A stretch of 64,000 bases of DNA from Bradyrhizobium diazoefficiens. Lineage in GTDB: Bacteria > Pseudomonadota > Alphaproteobacteria > Rhizobiales > Xanthobacteraceae. Every line of letters starts with the position of its first letter. Positions within the stretch are counted from its first letter, which is position 1. The DNA lies in NCBI RefSeq assembly GCF_016616885.1, contig NZ_CP067102.1, positions 5,484,501-5,548,500 on the forward strand, read 5' to 3'. Shown here in pieces: positions 44,698 through 53,782 of this stretch. The notes beneath the pieces are model-generated. The model was given only the letters and a program-made list of their open reading frames with translations. It made no database searches and was not told the DNA's origin. The position numbers were made by a program, and so were the translations under genes.

Positions 44698-45447
44698 TTA
44701 CGGTCTGCGCTTGAGAATGTAACTGTCCATGATCCAGCCGTGACGCTCGCGCGCGTCCTGTCGCATGGCGACGATGCGCGTTCCCACCTCGGCCAGCGCG
44801 CCGGACATGATGATCTGGTCGGCCATGCCGAGATAGGCGCCCCACCAGATGTGAAGTCCCGCCGGATCGAGCGACTGGAACGCCGTGCCGCCGTCGAGCA
44901 TCACAACGACTGTATCGATGCCCGCCGGCCAGCCGCCCTCGCGCAAGCGGCGTCCCGTCGTGACCAGAAACGGTTCGCCGACGTCGTTGAGCGGCAGCGC
45001 ATGCGCAGCGCACAGCGCCTGGATCGAGGTGATGCCGGGCACGACCTCTATCTCAGGCAACGGATGGAGCCGTCGCGCGATGCGCAGCGAGGAATCGTAC
45101 AGCGACGGATCGCCCCAGATCAGCAGCGCGACCTTGCCGTCACCACCGAGATGATCAGCGATCGTTTGCGACCAGGTCCCGGCGACCGCATCGTGCCAAT
45201 CATCCACGCCCTTGCGATAATCGGCCTCACCGGCGTCGCGCACGGGCAGATCGAACTCGGCAATGGGGGTCTTGTCGTTGGTGAGCACATCGGCACAAAT
45301 GGTCCGCCTGAGATCGGCGAGATCGGATTTTGCGGTCCCCTTGCGCGGGATCAGGACGAGATCGGCGGCGTTGATGGCTTGAACCGCAGCGCGCGTGAGC
45401 TGCCCGGGATCGCCGCAACCGATGCCGATCAGGGAGAGCGTCATCAT
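44698..45447 (-). CDS. cobF: Precorrin-6A synthase (deacetylating)
   Basis: 249 aa. SAM-dependent methyltransferase of the CobF branch: SLIGIGCGDPGQLT at the N terminus, LLIWGDPSLYDSSLRI, a VVPGITSIQALCA segment, and a HGWIMDSYILKRR end. Methylates C1 and removes acetate from precorrin-5. CobF is specific to the oxygen-dependent pathway (CbiD replaces it anaerobically), which helps define this cluster as aerobic. Overlaps cobA by 4 bp. Confidence 0.95.
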   Translation of the reverse strand: MMTLSLIGIGCGDPGQLTRAAVQAINAADLVLIPRKGTAKSDLADLRRTICADVLTNDKTPIAEFDLPVRDAGEADYRKGVDDWHDAVAGTWSQTIADHLGGDGKVALLIWGDPSLYDSSLRIARRLHPLPEIEVVPGITSIQALCAAHALPLNDVGEPFLVTTGRRLREGGWPAGIDTVVVMLDGGTAFQSLDPAGLHIWWGAYLGMADQIIMSGALAEVGTRIVAMRQDARERHGWIMDSYILKRRP

Positions 45448-46175
45448 GACGATCCGCCCTCCGCCAGCGCGCCGAACATGATCACGGCCGCCGTGGAAGC
45501 AGCACCGCCGCGCGCGAGCTGCTCGGCAAGCTCGGCAATGGTGATGCGCACCAGCCGCTCGTCGGCACGGCCGAGGGACTCCGCGAACAGCGCCGGGGTG
45601 CTCGGTGACAGGCCGTGCTCGATCAATTTCGCGACCAGCGCCGGAAAGGTGCGCCGCCCCATATAGACCACCGTCGTCGCATCAGGATCGGCCAGCGCTG
45701 CCCAGTTCAAATTCTGCGGCAGCTCGCCGGTCACATCGGCCCCGGTGACGAACTGCACTCGACGCGAGGTGTGGCGGCGCGTCAGCGGAACGCCGGCTTG
45801 CGCGGCGGCAACGCAGGCCGAGGTGACGCCGGGAATGATCTCGTAGCCGATGCCGGCCTCGCGTAGCGTCTCGAGCTCCTCCTCGAGCCGGCCAAAAATG
45901 CCGGCATCGCCCGACTTCAGCCGCACGACGCGCACGCCCGTGGCAGCATAGTCGACCAGCAAGCGGTTGACGTGGTGTTGCTTGGTCGAGGGCCGCCCTG
46001 CCCGTTTCCCGACCGCGACGAGATTGGCGCCGGGCCGCGCCAGATCGAGGATCGCGCCGGAGGCGAGATCGTCATAGAGCACGACGTCGGCTTCGCGCAG
46101 CCGCGCGGCGCCCTTGAGCGTGAGAAGCTCGGGATCGCCGGGGCCGGCGGAGACGAAGGAGACAAAACCGCTCAC
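45444..46175 (-). CDS. cobA: Uroporphyrinogen-III C-methyltransferase
   Basis: 243 aa, single SUMT domain with no CysG dehydrogenase part. Signature FVSFVSAGPGDPELLTLKGA, VVRLKSGDAGIFGR and YEIIPGVTSACVAAA. Makes precorrin-2, the branch point to corrinoids, from uroporphyrinogen III with two SAM. Four-base overlap with cobB before it. Confidence 0.96.
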   Translation of the reverse strand: MSGFVSFVSAGPGDPELLTLKGAARLREADVVLYDDLASGAILDLARPGANLVAVGKRAGRPSTKQHHVNRLLVDYAATGVRVVRLKSGDAGIFGRLEEELETLREAGIGYEIIPGVTSACVAAAQAGVPLTRRHTSRRVQFVTGADVTGELPQNLNWAALADPDATTVVYMGRRTFPALVAKLIEHGLSPSTPALFAESLGRADERLVRITIAELAEQLARGGAASTAAVIMFGALAEGGSS

Positions 46176-47485
46176 CGGTCCTCCGCGATCAGATGGAAGA
46201 ACGTGCCAGTGGCGTGGCCGCGCCGCGAGCCGGTCTCGGCGATGACCGCGCCGGTTGCGTCGTGCACGACCGCCAGCGGCGTATCGGGCTGGGCGACGAT
46301 CGTCGAATAGTGGAATTCATGACCGCGCAGCCGCGCACCGACCTGATGGCCCGGCATTGGTGCAGCGAGAGCGGCGAGACGATAACCCAGATGCATGCGG
46401 CGCTTGGCAAAGCTCGTCTCCAGTCCAAGCAGGCCTGTCATCTCATGACGGATACCGTCGGCATCGGTCAAAGTCGTTCCCAGCACCATATACCCCCCAC
46501 ATTCGCCGTGCACCGGCCGTGTCTCGGCGAACGCGCGCAGGCCAGCACGAAATCGCGCATTGGCGGCGATCTTGCCGGCATGAAGCTCGGGGTAGCCGCC
46601 GGGCAACCAGCACACATCTGCGCTGACATCAGGCGCTTCATCGGCCAGCGGCGAGAATGTCGAGATCTCCGCGCCGGCCGTGCGCCAGGCTTCCAGCATA
46701 TGCGGATAGACGAAGGAGAACGCGGCATCGCGGGCAAGCGCGATGCGCTGACCGGGCGGCGTCACGTTGAGGCCGTTTGCGGCAGGTTGCGGCGACCAGG
46801 CAGCAGCCGCTTTCAGCACAGCGTCAATATCGACATGCTCGGCGACAAAGCGCGCGGCCTCGTCGATCAGCTTTCCGATCTCGGCCTGCTCCTCGGCCTG
46901 CACCAGGCCCAGATGCCGCTTCGGCAGGCTGATCTCGGCATGGCGCGGCAGCGCGCCGAACATTGCGATGCCGGCGTCGTTGAGCGCACGACGCACGAGG
47001 TCTTCATGGCGCGGGCTCGCGACGCGGTTGAGCACGACGCCGGCAAGACGCACGCCGGTGCGATAATCACGAAGCCCCGCGGCGATCGCCGCGGCCGTCT
47101 GCGCCTGCCCGGAGGGGTCGATCACCAGCACAACAGGCCAGCCCAGCATCTCCGCGATGTCGGCGGTGGCGCCGGCGCCGGAGACGCCGCGGGCGGCGAC
47201 GCCGTCGAACAGGCCCATCGAGCCCTCGGCGAGCACGATGTCGGCGTCAAGGCCCCGGCTGACCAGATGCGCGATCGTCGCGCGGTCCATCGCCCAGCTA
47301 TCGACGTTGACGGAGGCGCGGCCCGTGGCGGCGGCATGGAAGGCGGGATCGATGTAATCGGGCCCGCTCTTGAAGCACTGCACGCGCAATCCGCGATTGC
47401 GCCAGGCGCGCGCGAGTGCCAGCGTCAGCGTGGTCTTGCCGACGCCGGAGGCCGGCGCGGAGATGACGAGGCCCGCCGGCATCAC
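46172..47485 (-). CDS. cobB: Hydrogenobyrinic acid a,c-diamide synthase
   Basis: 437 aa. N-terminal ATP-binding domain with P-loop [17 protein letters not shown] and [12 protein letters not shown]-terminal class I glutamine amidotransferase domain with nucleophile Cys in [11 protein letters not shown] and His in [11 protein letters not shown]. Amidates a and c carboxylates of hydrogenobyrinic acid with Gln and ATP, the step before cobalt insertion. Overlaps cobM by 4 bp. Confidence 0.96.
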   Translation of the reverse strand: MMPAGLVISAPASGVGKTTLTLALARAWRNRGLRVQCFKSGPDYIDPAFHAAATGRASVNVDSWAMDRATIAHLVSRGLDADIVLAEGSMGLFDGVAARGVSGAGATADIAEMLGWPVVLVIDPSGQAQTAAAIAAGLRDYRTGVRLAGVVLNRVASPRHEDLVRRALNDAGIAMFGALPRHAEISLPKRHLGLVQAEEQAEIGKLIDEAARFVAEHVDIDAVLKAAAAWSPQPAANGLNVTPPGQRIALARDAAFSFVYPHMLEAWRTAGAEISTFSPLADEAPDVSADVCWLPGGYPELHAGKIAANARFRAGLRAFAETRPVHGECGGYMVLGTTLTDADGIRHEMTGLLGLETSFAKRRMHLGYRLAALAAPMPGHQVGARLRGHEFHYSTIVAQPDTPLAVVHDATGAVIAETGSRRGHATGTFFHLIAEDR

Positions 47486-48264
47486 GACGCCTCCGGAAAA
47501 TGCGGCTCGGCGCCGACCGGCCGATAGCGGCGGTCATAATCGGCCGCATAGAGGCGACTCTCATCAAAATCCGCCGCGCCCAGCGTCTTGCCCACCAGGA
47601 TCAGCGCGGTGCGTTCCATCTCGCCGCCTACGCCCGCATCGAGCGTTGCAAGCGTGGCGCGGACGATGCGCTGGTCCGGCCAGCTCGCGCGCCAGACGAT
47701 AGCGACCGGGCAATCCGCGCCGTAATGCGGCGTCAGCTCGGCGATGACCTTGTCGAGCAGATGGATCGAGAGGTGAATGGCGAGCACCGCGCCGGTTGCG
47801 GCAAAGGCCGCGAGTTTTTCGCCCTCGGGCATCGCGCTGGCGCGGCCCGGGGTGCGCGTCAGCACCACGGTCTGGGCAAGACCGGGCAATGTCAGCTCGG
47901 CTTCGAGCGCGGCCGCCGCAGCGGAGAAAGATGGCACGCCTGGCGTGACAGTGAAGGGAATGCCAAGTGCGCGCAGGCGGCGAAGCTGCTCCCCCATCGC
48001 CGACCAGATCGAGAGGTCGCCGGAATGCAGTCGCGCAATATCCTTGCCCTCGGCATGCGCTGCGACAATCTCCGCGATGATCTGGTCGAGCGTCAGCGGC
48101 GCGGTGTTGACGATGCGCGCGCCGGGCGGGCAATGCGCCAGCACGCCCTCGGGCACCAGCGAGCCGGCATAGAGGCAAACCGCACAGGCCGCGATCAAAT
48201 CGCGTCCGCGCAAAGTGAGAAGATCGGCGGCGCCCGGTCCGGCGCCGATGAAGTGCACTGTCAT
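47482..48264 (-). CDS. cobM: Precorrin-4 C11-methyltransferase
   Basis: 260 aa from the ATG at 48264, with AAGGAG 8 bp upstream; the longer in-frame ORF adds an Arg-rich lead overlapping cobE. SAM methyltransferase motifs [43 protein letters not shown] and [13 protein letters not shown], and the late [14 protein letters not shown]. Makes precorrin-5. Four-base overlap with cobE. Confidence 0.96.
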   Translation of the reverse strand: MTVHFIGAGPGAADLLTLRGRDLIAACAVCLYAGSLVPEGVLAHCPPGARIVNTAPLTLDQIIAEIVAAHAEGKDIARLHSGDLSIWSAMGEQLRRLRALGIPFTVTPGVPSFSAAAAALEAELTLPGLAQTVVLTRTPGRASAMPEGEKLAAFAATGAVLAIHLSIHLLDKVIAELTPHYGADCPVAIVWRASWPDQRIVRATLATLDAGVGGEMERTALILVGKTLGAADFDESRLYAADYDRRYRPVGAEPHFPEAS

Positions 48265-48629
48265 GGGCCGTCTCCTTCCGCGATCGCCGCGGTCGCAGTG
48301 CGATCCTGCGAGACCGCGCGTGTTGCGATGAGCCGCGCGCGAGGGCCGGCCGCCGCGAGCGCTGCCGCCTCGGCGACGGATCCCGTGCCGAACTTTTCGG
48401 TGACGAGCTTTGATTGCATCGGCGTTTCGATACTCGCGAGCACATCGGCAGGGATAGCCTTGATCGGCAGACCGCATTCGCGCGCGAGCTGCTTCAGCGG
48501 CTCAGCGTCGGCCTTGTCGCTGACAGTCGCCATGGCCGCAAGTCCGTCGGCACCGCCGGCCGCCGCAAGCGCCTCGCGCAACGAGGCCAGAGTGACATCC
48601 TGCCTGAAGCCGAGTCCGGCGACCTTCAT
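48261..48629 (-). CDS. cobE: Cobalamin biosynthesis protein CobE (CbiG C-terminal-like)
   Basis: 122 aa from the ATG at 48629, overlapping the cobL stop (ATGA). A stand-alone version of the CbiG C-terminal domain: [49 protein letters not shown] and [16 protein letters not shown]. CobE is required in the aerobic pathway; a role in binding or handing on precorrin intermediates has been proposed, though its reaction is less certain than those of its neighbours. Confidence 0.92.
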   Translation of the reverse strand: MKVAGLGFRQDVTLASLREALAAAGGADGLAAMATVSDKADAEPLKQLARECGLPIKAIPADVLASIETPMQSKLVTEKFGTGSVAEAAALAAAGPRARLIATRAVSQDRTATAAIAEGDGP

Positions 48630-49807
48630 CGGACCACACTCCATTGCACGACCGGCCGCGCCGCCTCCCATGACCGGTAGCGGCCGAGCGGAGTGGCCTG
48701 CGCAATCTCGACCCGCATCAGCTCGCCGCCATGCTGCTGATGCAGCTCGCCGAGCAGCGCTTCCGTTTCCAGCGTGACTGAATGTGCGACCAGCCGCGCG
48801 CCCGACCCAAGCCTGGACCAGACGGCGCCGAACATCGCGCGGTCGAGACCGCCGCCGACGAAGACGGCGTCGGGTGCATCCAACGTGGCGAGCGCTTCCG
48901 GCGCCTGTCCAGTAATAATGGTGATGCGATGCGCCAGTCCGAACGCGGCTGCGTTACTGTGGATGTTCGCGGCGCGATCCTCGCGCGCCTCGATGGCTGC
49001 GGCAGTTCCCCCGCATAGCGCCCATTCGATCGAGATCGAGCCCGAGCCGGCGCCAATGTCCCACAGAAGCTCGCCGGGGCGCGGCGCCAACGCGGAGAGC
49101 GCCAGCGCGCGCACCGGCCGCTTGGTGATCTGGCCGTCGTGGACGAACAGATCGTCCGATAGTCCCGAGCTGCGGGGAATGGCTTGGCCTCCCATCGCCT
49201 GCACCGCCACTGCAACCAGATTCCCGGAAATATCCTCAGAAAAGAGATCGGCGCGATGCTGATCGATGTGTTCGCTTGGGCCGCCGAGGGCTGCGAGAGT
49301 CCACAGGAGTGAGGCGCCCCATCCGCGCTTCGTCAGCCACTTCGCGAGCTCGTCGACCGCCGCTGCGCCACGCACGAGGCAAATGATGCGTGCATCTTTC
49401 GCCAGATGCGGCACAAGGCGCTCGAACGGTGCGGCGTGGAGACCGAGACAGGTGGTTGCTTCGAGGCGCCAGCCCAGCCTCGCGGCGGCGAGCGAGAAGG
49501 TCGATGGCGCCGGATGCGCGATCCACTCGTCCCCATAAAGCTTCTCGGCAAGGCTTGCACCCGCGCCGTACCAAAAGGGGTCGCCGGAGGCCAGCACCGC
49601 TGTCGGCCGGCCGCGGCAGCTCAGCACGACGTCCGCGTCGAACGGCACCGGCCATGCGCGGCCGCGGCTTCCGACATCCGCAAGCGCAAGATGACGCTCG
49701 CCGCCGAACACGGTTTCCGCGTTGGCTAGCGCCTTTCGACTTGCCTCGGACAGGCCGGCAAGGCCATCTTCGCCGATACCGATGATGGTCAGCCAGGGAT
49801 CAGACAT
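48626..49807 (-). CDS. cobL: Precorrin-6Y C5,15-methyltransferase (decarboxylating)
   Basis: 393 aa, fusion of CbiE-like (residues ~1-200, WLTIIGIGEDGLAGL, VLASGDPFWYGAG) and CbiT-like (~210-393, LLWDIGAGSGSISIEWAL) domains. Methylates C5 and C15 and decarboxylates the ring-C acetate to give precorrin-8X. Its ATG (complement of 49805-49807) shares bases with the ATG of the divergent cobK (49806), an unusual start-start overlap. Confidence 0.96.
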   Translation of the reverse strand: MSDPWLTIIGIGEDGLAGLSEASRKALANAETVFGGERHLALADVGSRGRAWPVPFDADVVLSCRGRPTAVLASGDPFWYGAGASLAEKLYGDEWIAHPAPSTFSLAAARLGWRLEATTCLGLHAAPFERLVPHLAKDARIICLVRGAAAVDELAKWLTKRGWGASLLWTLAALGGPSEHIDQHRADLFSEDISGNLVAVAVQAMGGQAIPRSSGLSDDLFVHDGQITKRPVRALALSALAPRPGELLWDIGAGSGSISIEWALCGGTAAAIEAREDRAANIHSNAAAFGLAHRITIITGQAPEALATLDAPDAVFVGGGLDRAMFGAVWSRLGSGARLVAHSVTLETEALLGELHQQHGGELMRVEIAQATPLGRYRSWEAARPVVQWSVVR

Positions 49808-50552
49808 GATGCGCGCCCTTATACTGGGCGGAATTGCCGATGCGAGCCTGCTCGCCGCGGAGATCGCACGCGCAGGGATTGATGCCGTGTATTCCTACGG
49901 CGGCCGCACCCGTGCGCCTGCCGATCAGCCGCTGCCGACGCGCATCGGCGGCTTTGGCGGCGTGAGCGGGCTTGCCGATTACGTCAGGCGCGAAGGCATC
50001 ACGCATGTGATCGACGCGACGCATCCCTTCGCGGCCGAGATGAGCCGCAACGCCGTTGAAGCGTGCTCGGAAACCGGTACGCCCCTGATCGCGCTCGAGC
50101 GCGCACCGTGGACCGAAGCGTCCGGCGACAACTGGATTGAAGTCGGTGATGTCAACGCCGCGGTTGCCGCCCTTCCCGAAGCGCCCGCACGCGTGTTCCT
50201 CGCCATCGGCCGCCAGCATATCGCACCGTTCGCGGCGCGGCGGCAACACGCCTACACGCTGCGATTTGTTGATCCGCCGGAAGTGCCCCTGCCCTTCGCT
50301 GCCGACGTGATCGTGTCGCGCGGACCGTTCACCCTTGAGGGCGAGCTGGAGATGATGCGCACGCAAGGCATCACGTGGATCGTGGCGCGCAATTCCGGCG
50401 GCGACGGCGCGCGTGCGAAAATCGATGCCGCCCGCATGCTCGGCCTGCCCGTGATCATGATCTCGCGACCACGACTGCCCGAACGGCTGCGGGTGGAGAG
50501 CGTCACTGAAGTGATGCAGTGGCTCGGTCATCGGACCTGCCTCGGCGCATAG
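49806..50552 (+). CDS. cobK: Precorrin-6A reductase
   Basis: 248 aa from the ATG at 49806, or 247 from the next codon ATG. MRALILGGIADASLLAAEI start, GGVSGLADYVRREGITHVIDATHPFAAEMS and the late NSGGDGARAKIDAARMLGLPVIMISRP are diagnostic of CobK/CbiJ. Reduces precorrin-6A with NADPH. It is the only gene in the operon stretch on the opposite strand, lying antisense between cobL and cobJ: its start overlaps that of cobL and its end overlaps the cobJ end by 25 bp. Confidence 0.96.
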   Translation: MMRALILGGIADASLLAAEIARAGIDAVYSYGGRTRAPADQPLPTRIGGFGGVSGLADYVRREGITHVIDATHPFAAEMSRNAVEACSETGTPLIALERAPWTEASGDNWIEVGDVNAAVAALPEAPARVFLAIGRQHIAPFAARRQHAYTLRFVDPPEVPLPFAADVIVSRGPFTLEGELEMMRTQGITWIVARNSGGDGARAKIDAARMLGLPVIMISRPRLPERLRVESVTEVMQWLGHRTCLGA

Positions 50553-51262
50553 ACCCAGCAGCCGACGCGGCGCGTCTGCGAATTGCCGACGATGACGAGC
50601 GTGCGCATGTCGGCCATCTCGGGCGTCGCGTCGTTCAGCGTCACGGTCACGATCTTCTCGTCAGGCGCGCTGATCGCGCGCGCGAAGATCACGAGGCGCT
50701 CACCGCAGCCCGCCTCTTTCAACACCGCGAGCGCGCGGCCAAATCCTTCCCGCCGGCTCGCCGAGCGGGGATTGTACAGCGCAATCGAAAAATCCGCTTC
50801 CGCGGCGAGCCGGAGGCGTTTCTCGATCACCGCCCAGGGCTTGAGATTGTCGGAGAGATTGATCGCGCAGAAATCGTGGCCCAGCGGCGCACCCGCGCGC
50901 GCGGCCGCGGCCAGCATCGCGGTGATACCCGGCAGCACGCGGATCGGCAGCTCCTGATATTGCGGTGCCTGTTCGAGCGCCTCGAACACGGCCGATGCCA
51001 TCGCAAACACGCCGGGGTCGCCGGAGGAGACGACGACGACCTGTCCGCCTTCGGCCGCCAGACGCAACGCTTCGCGCGCGCGCTGCAGCTCTTCGCGGTT
51101 GTCGGAGGGATGCAGGGCGAGACCGGCACGCGGCGGGACGCGCGCGACATAGGCCGCATAGCCCAGAATATCGGTCGCGGCGGCGAGCGCGGCGGAAACC
51201 TCAGGCGTCACCAGCGCATCACTGCCCGGCCCGAGGCCCGCGATGGTCAGCGTGCCCGTCAT
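50528..51262 (-). CDS. cobJ: Precorrin-3B C17-methyltransferase
   Basis: 244 aa. TIAGLGPGSDALVTPEV, ILGYAAYV, VVSSGDPGVFAMAS, ALYNPRSASR and TLVIVGNSQTRR are all typical of CobJ. Makes precorrin-4 by C17 methylation and ring contraction. Overlaps cobI by 4 bp; its 3' end overlaps convergent cobK. Confidence 0.96.
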   Translation of the reverse strand: MTGTLTIAGLGPGSDALVTPEVSAALAAATDILGYAAYVARVPPRAGLALHPSDNREELQRAREALRLAAEGGQVVVVSSGDPGVFAMASAVFEALEQAPQYQELPIRVLPGITAMLAAAARAGAPLGHDFCAINLSDNLKPWAVIEKRLRLAAEADFSIALYNPRSASRREGFGRALAVLKEAGCGERLVIFARAISAPDEKIVTVTLNDATPEMADMRTLVIVGNSQTRRVGCWVYAPRQVR

Positions 51263-51990
51263 TCGGCGGCGTCCGGATGCCGGCCCTTACCGTGCACGAG
51301 CACGATCGCAAAGTAGGGACAGTCGGCGGCATCGATCTCGGCGAGCCGCGCCACACGCTCGCCCGGCATGGTGCCGCGCTCGACCAGCCAGGCGTCGTCG
51401 AGCCGGCCGGCTGACGCGAGCGCGCGGCGTACCTTCGCGAGATTGCGGCCGGTCTTCATGATCACCAGCGCATCGGAATCGCGCATGCGGCGTTCGAGCT
51501 CGGCCTCAGTGAGCGTACCCATCAGCACCGTCGTCACGTCGTCGCCGAGTGCGATCGGCTGACCAACGCCATTCCAACAGCCGACCATGCCGGGAATGCC
51601 GGCGATCACCTCGATCTCGACGCGGCCCTGCAAGCGCGTGTGCAGATGCATGAAGGAGCCGTAGAAATAGGGATCGCCCTCGCACAGTACGACGACATCG
51701 ACCGCGCGCGAAAGCCGCGCCAGCCGTTCGGCCCATTCATCGTAGAAGCCGGCCAGCAGCTGCACGTATTCAGCGCTATCGAACGCGATCTCCGTGGTGA
51801 CCGGATATTCCATGGGATATTCGGCCACATCGCTCGCCAACATGCCTTCGATGATGCGCCGCGCCTGGCCGGGCCGGCCCTTCTTCCGGAAATAGGCGAC
51901 GTGCTTCGCGCCGCGCACGGTGCGATCGGCGCGCACGCTCATCAGATCAGGATCGCCGGGGCCGAGACCGCAGCAGATGATGCGTCCCAT
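51259..51990 (-). CDS. cobI: Precorrin-2 C20-methyltransferase
   Basis: 243 aa. GLGPGDPDLMSVRADRT, YFRKKGRPGQARRI, VLCEGDPYFYGSFMHLH, IPGMVGCWNGVG and GTMPGERVARLAEI are diagnostic. Converts precorrin-2 to precorrin-3A. Two bases separate it from cobH. Confidence 0.96.
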   Translation of the reverse strand: MGRIICCGLGPGDPDLMSVRADRTVRGAKHVAYFRKKGRPGQARRIIEGMLASDVAEYPMEYPVTTEIAFDSAEYVQLLAGFYDEWAERLARLSRAVDVVVLCEGDPYFYGSFMHLHTRLQGRVEIEVIAGIPGMVGCWNGVGQPIALGDDVTTVLMGTLTEAELERRMRDSDALVIMKTGRNLAKVRRALASAGRLDDAWLVERGTMPGERVARLAEIDAADCPYFAIVLVHGKGRHPDAAE

Positions 51991-51992
51991 CG

Positions 51993-52622
51993 CTATTCGC
52001 TCCGGCTCGCCAGCGCGTTCACGGCGGCGACCGTGATCGCGGAGCCGCCGAGGCGGCCTTCGACCGTCAGCGCCGGCGCAGGCGGATCGGCCATCAGCGC
52101 CGCCTTGGATTCGGCCGCACCGACGAAGCCGACGGGGCAGCCGATGATCGCCGCGGGCCGCGGGCAGTCGCGGTCCTCAAGCATGTTGAGAAGATGAAAC
52201 AGCGCGGTCGGCGCATTGCCGATCGCGACGATCGCCCCGTCGAGATGCGGACGCCATAGCTCCAGCGCCGCGGCCGAGCGCGTGTTGCGCATGGATTGCG
52301 CCAGCGCGGGAACGGTCTCGTCGCCGAGCGTGCAGATCACGGCATTGGCTGCGGGCAGTCTCGCGCGCGTAATTCCTTCCGAGACCATGCGCGCGTCGCA
52401 CAGAATCGGCGCGCCCTTCTGCAACGCCGCACGTGCGGCGGTCGCCATGCCAGGCGTGAAGCGGATATGTGCCTCAAGTCCGACCATGCCGGCGGCATGG
52501 ATCATCCGCACCACGACCTGCTCCTCGTCCGGCATGAAGCGCGCCAGATCGGCCTCGGCCCTGATCGTCGCGAAGGATTGCCGGTAGATCGCGGCGCCGT
52601 CGGTCTCGTAAGCGTACGGCAT
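51993..52622 (-). CDS. cobH: Precorrin-8X methylmutase
   Basis: 209 aa. Catalytic His42 in MIHAAGMVG, LCDARMVSEGITR, AIGNAPTALFHLL, and the IIGCPVGFVGAAESK segment are hallmarks. Moves the methyl group from C11 to C12 to form hydrogenobyrinic acid. Stop-start contact with cobG. Confidence 0.96.
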   Translation of the reverse strand: MPYAYETDGAAIYRQSFATIRAEADLARFMPDEEQVVVRMIHAAGMVGLEAHIRFTPGMATAARAALQKGAPILCDARMVSEGITRARLPAANAVICTLGDETVPALAQSMRNTRSAAALELWRPHLDGAIVAIGNAPTALFHLLNMLEDRDCPRPAAIIGCPVGFVGAAESKAALMADPPAPALTVEGRLGGSAITVAAVNALASRSE

Positions 52623-53782
52623 CAGTGCCCTCCCATCAGGATGGAGGGATCGCGAATGATGTCGTCGCAGTCGAGCCCGCGCAGGATCGGCTCATCGCGG
52701 GTCGAACCGCCGCGGACGAGATCGAATCCCGCACCGGTCGCGATCAGCGTGATCGCGGCCGCGCCGGAATGGGCGCAGCCCTTGGCGCAACCGGAGACGT
52801 GCAGCCGCGAGGCCGCGCCGATATTCGGAGCGAGCGCCGCCGCAAGCGCGCGGGTGTCGGCGTGGGCCTCACGGCAGCGCGGCGCGCCACTGCAGGCGAT
52901 GACGCGCAGCGCTGGGTCGTAGGCCTCGGTGATCAGGCCGGACGCGGACGGCATCGTCCGCTTGCCTTCGCTCAAGACCATCCGCCACGGCGTCATCCGC
53001 AGCGCATGACCGCAACCGGACAGTTGATTGAGCGTCGCGTGCGGCATCTGCCCGAAGGCGACGCCGATCATGGCGCCTTGCGGATAGAGCCCGGGACGTG
53101 CGGCGGCCATGATGGGCGCGGACTCCGCATCGCCGCGCAGGGTTTCGGGCAATTCTGCGCCAGTCGCAAGATGCGCTGCCATCCGCCCTCGCCCATCCCT
53201 GACGCCGCCGGAGGCAATGAACCAGCTTGCGACAGCGAGCGCGGTGTTCACGGCTTCGCCGCGCCCGACGAGGCGGCCAAGCCTGGCACCATCCGCACGC
53301 ACGAGGAGACCGCCGGCAGCGTCACGCTCGATCCGCACGTCAGCGGAATTGCCGGCGAGCACACGTGACTTGCCGTCATCGATGGCGAAACCGAATTTGG
53401 TCGGCAACTCGAGCCTGGAGTCCGCCAACGCCTCTTCGAGTTCGGCGGCGAGCGCCTGGGTCTCGTCGCCGTCGCGCCAGAACGGCGTGACCAGGATGTT
53501 GCGACGGGATTCGGTATCGGCGTCAGGGTCGAGCAATGTCAGTTGCGCAAGACCATCAAGCAGCAGCCGGTGGCCGGCCTCGCTGACGCCCCTGATCTGG
53601 AGATTGGCGCGGCTGGTCACGTCGATCAGACCATTGCCGTGGCGCTCGGCGAGATGCGCAAGCCCGGCGGCCTGCGCCGCATCGAGCCGGCCGCCGAATG
53701 GGCGCACGCGAACCACGAGCCCGTCACCCGATTGCATCGGCCGCAGCGCGCCAGGGCACCAGCCCTTCACCGAAGCGCTCAT
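52622..53782 (-). CDS. cobG: Precorrin-3B synthase
   Basis: 386 aa. Nitrite/sulfite-reductase-like: DVTSRANLQIRG in the first ferredoxin half, then the metal-cluster cysteines in IACSGAPRCREAH and HVSGCAKGCAHS, which bind [4Fe-4S]. The O2-using monooxygenase step to precorrin-3B; its presence marks the aerobic route. Overlaps cobN by 4 bp. Confidence 0.95.
   Translation of the reverse strand: MSASVKGWCPGALRPMQSGDGLVVRVRPFGGRLDAAQAAGLAHLAERHGNGLIDVTSRANLQIRGVSEAGHRLLLDGLAQLTLLDPDADTESRRNILVTPFWRDGDETQALAAELEEALADSRLELPTKFGFAIDDGKSRVLAGNSADVRIERDAAGGLLVRADGARLGRLVGRGEAVNTALAVASWFIASGGVRDGRGRMAAHLATGAELPETLRGDAESAPIMAAARPGLYPQGAMIGVAFGQMPHATLNQLSGCGHALRMTPWRMVLSEGKRTMPSASGLITEAYDPALRVIACSGAPRCREAHADTRALAAALAPNIGAASRLHVSGCAKGCAHSGAAAITLIATGAGFDLVRGGSTRDEPILRGLDCDDIIRDPSILMGGH

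Noticed and set aside
46193..47527. 444-codon open frame on the plus strand
   Set aside because: Antisense to cobB, which has all catalytic motifs.
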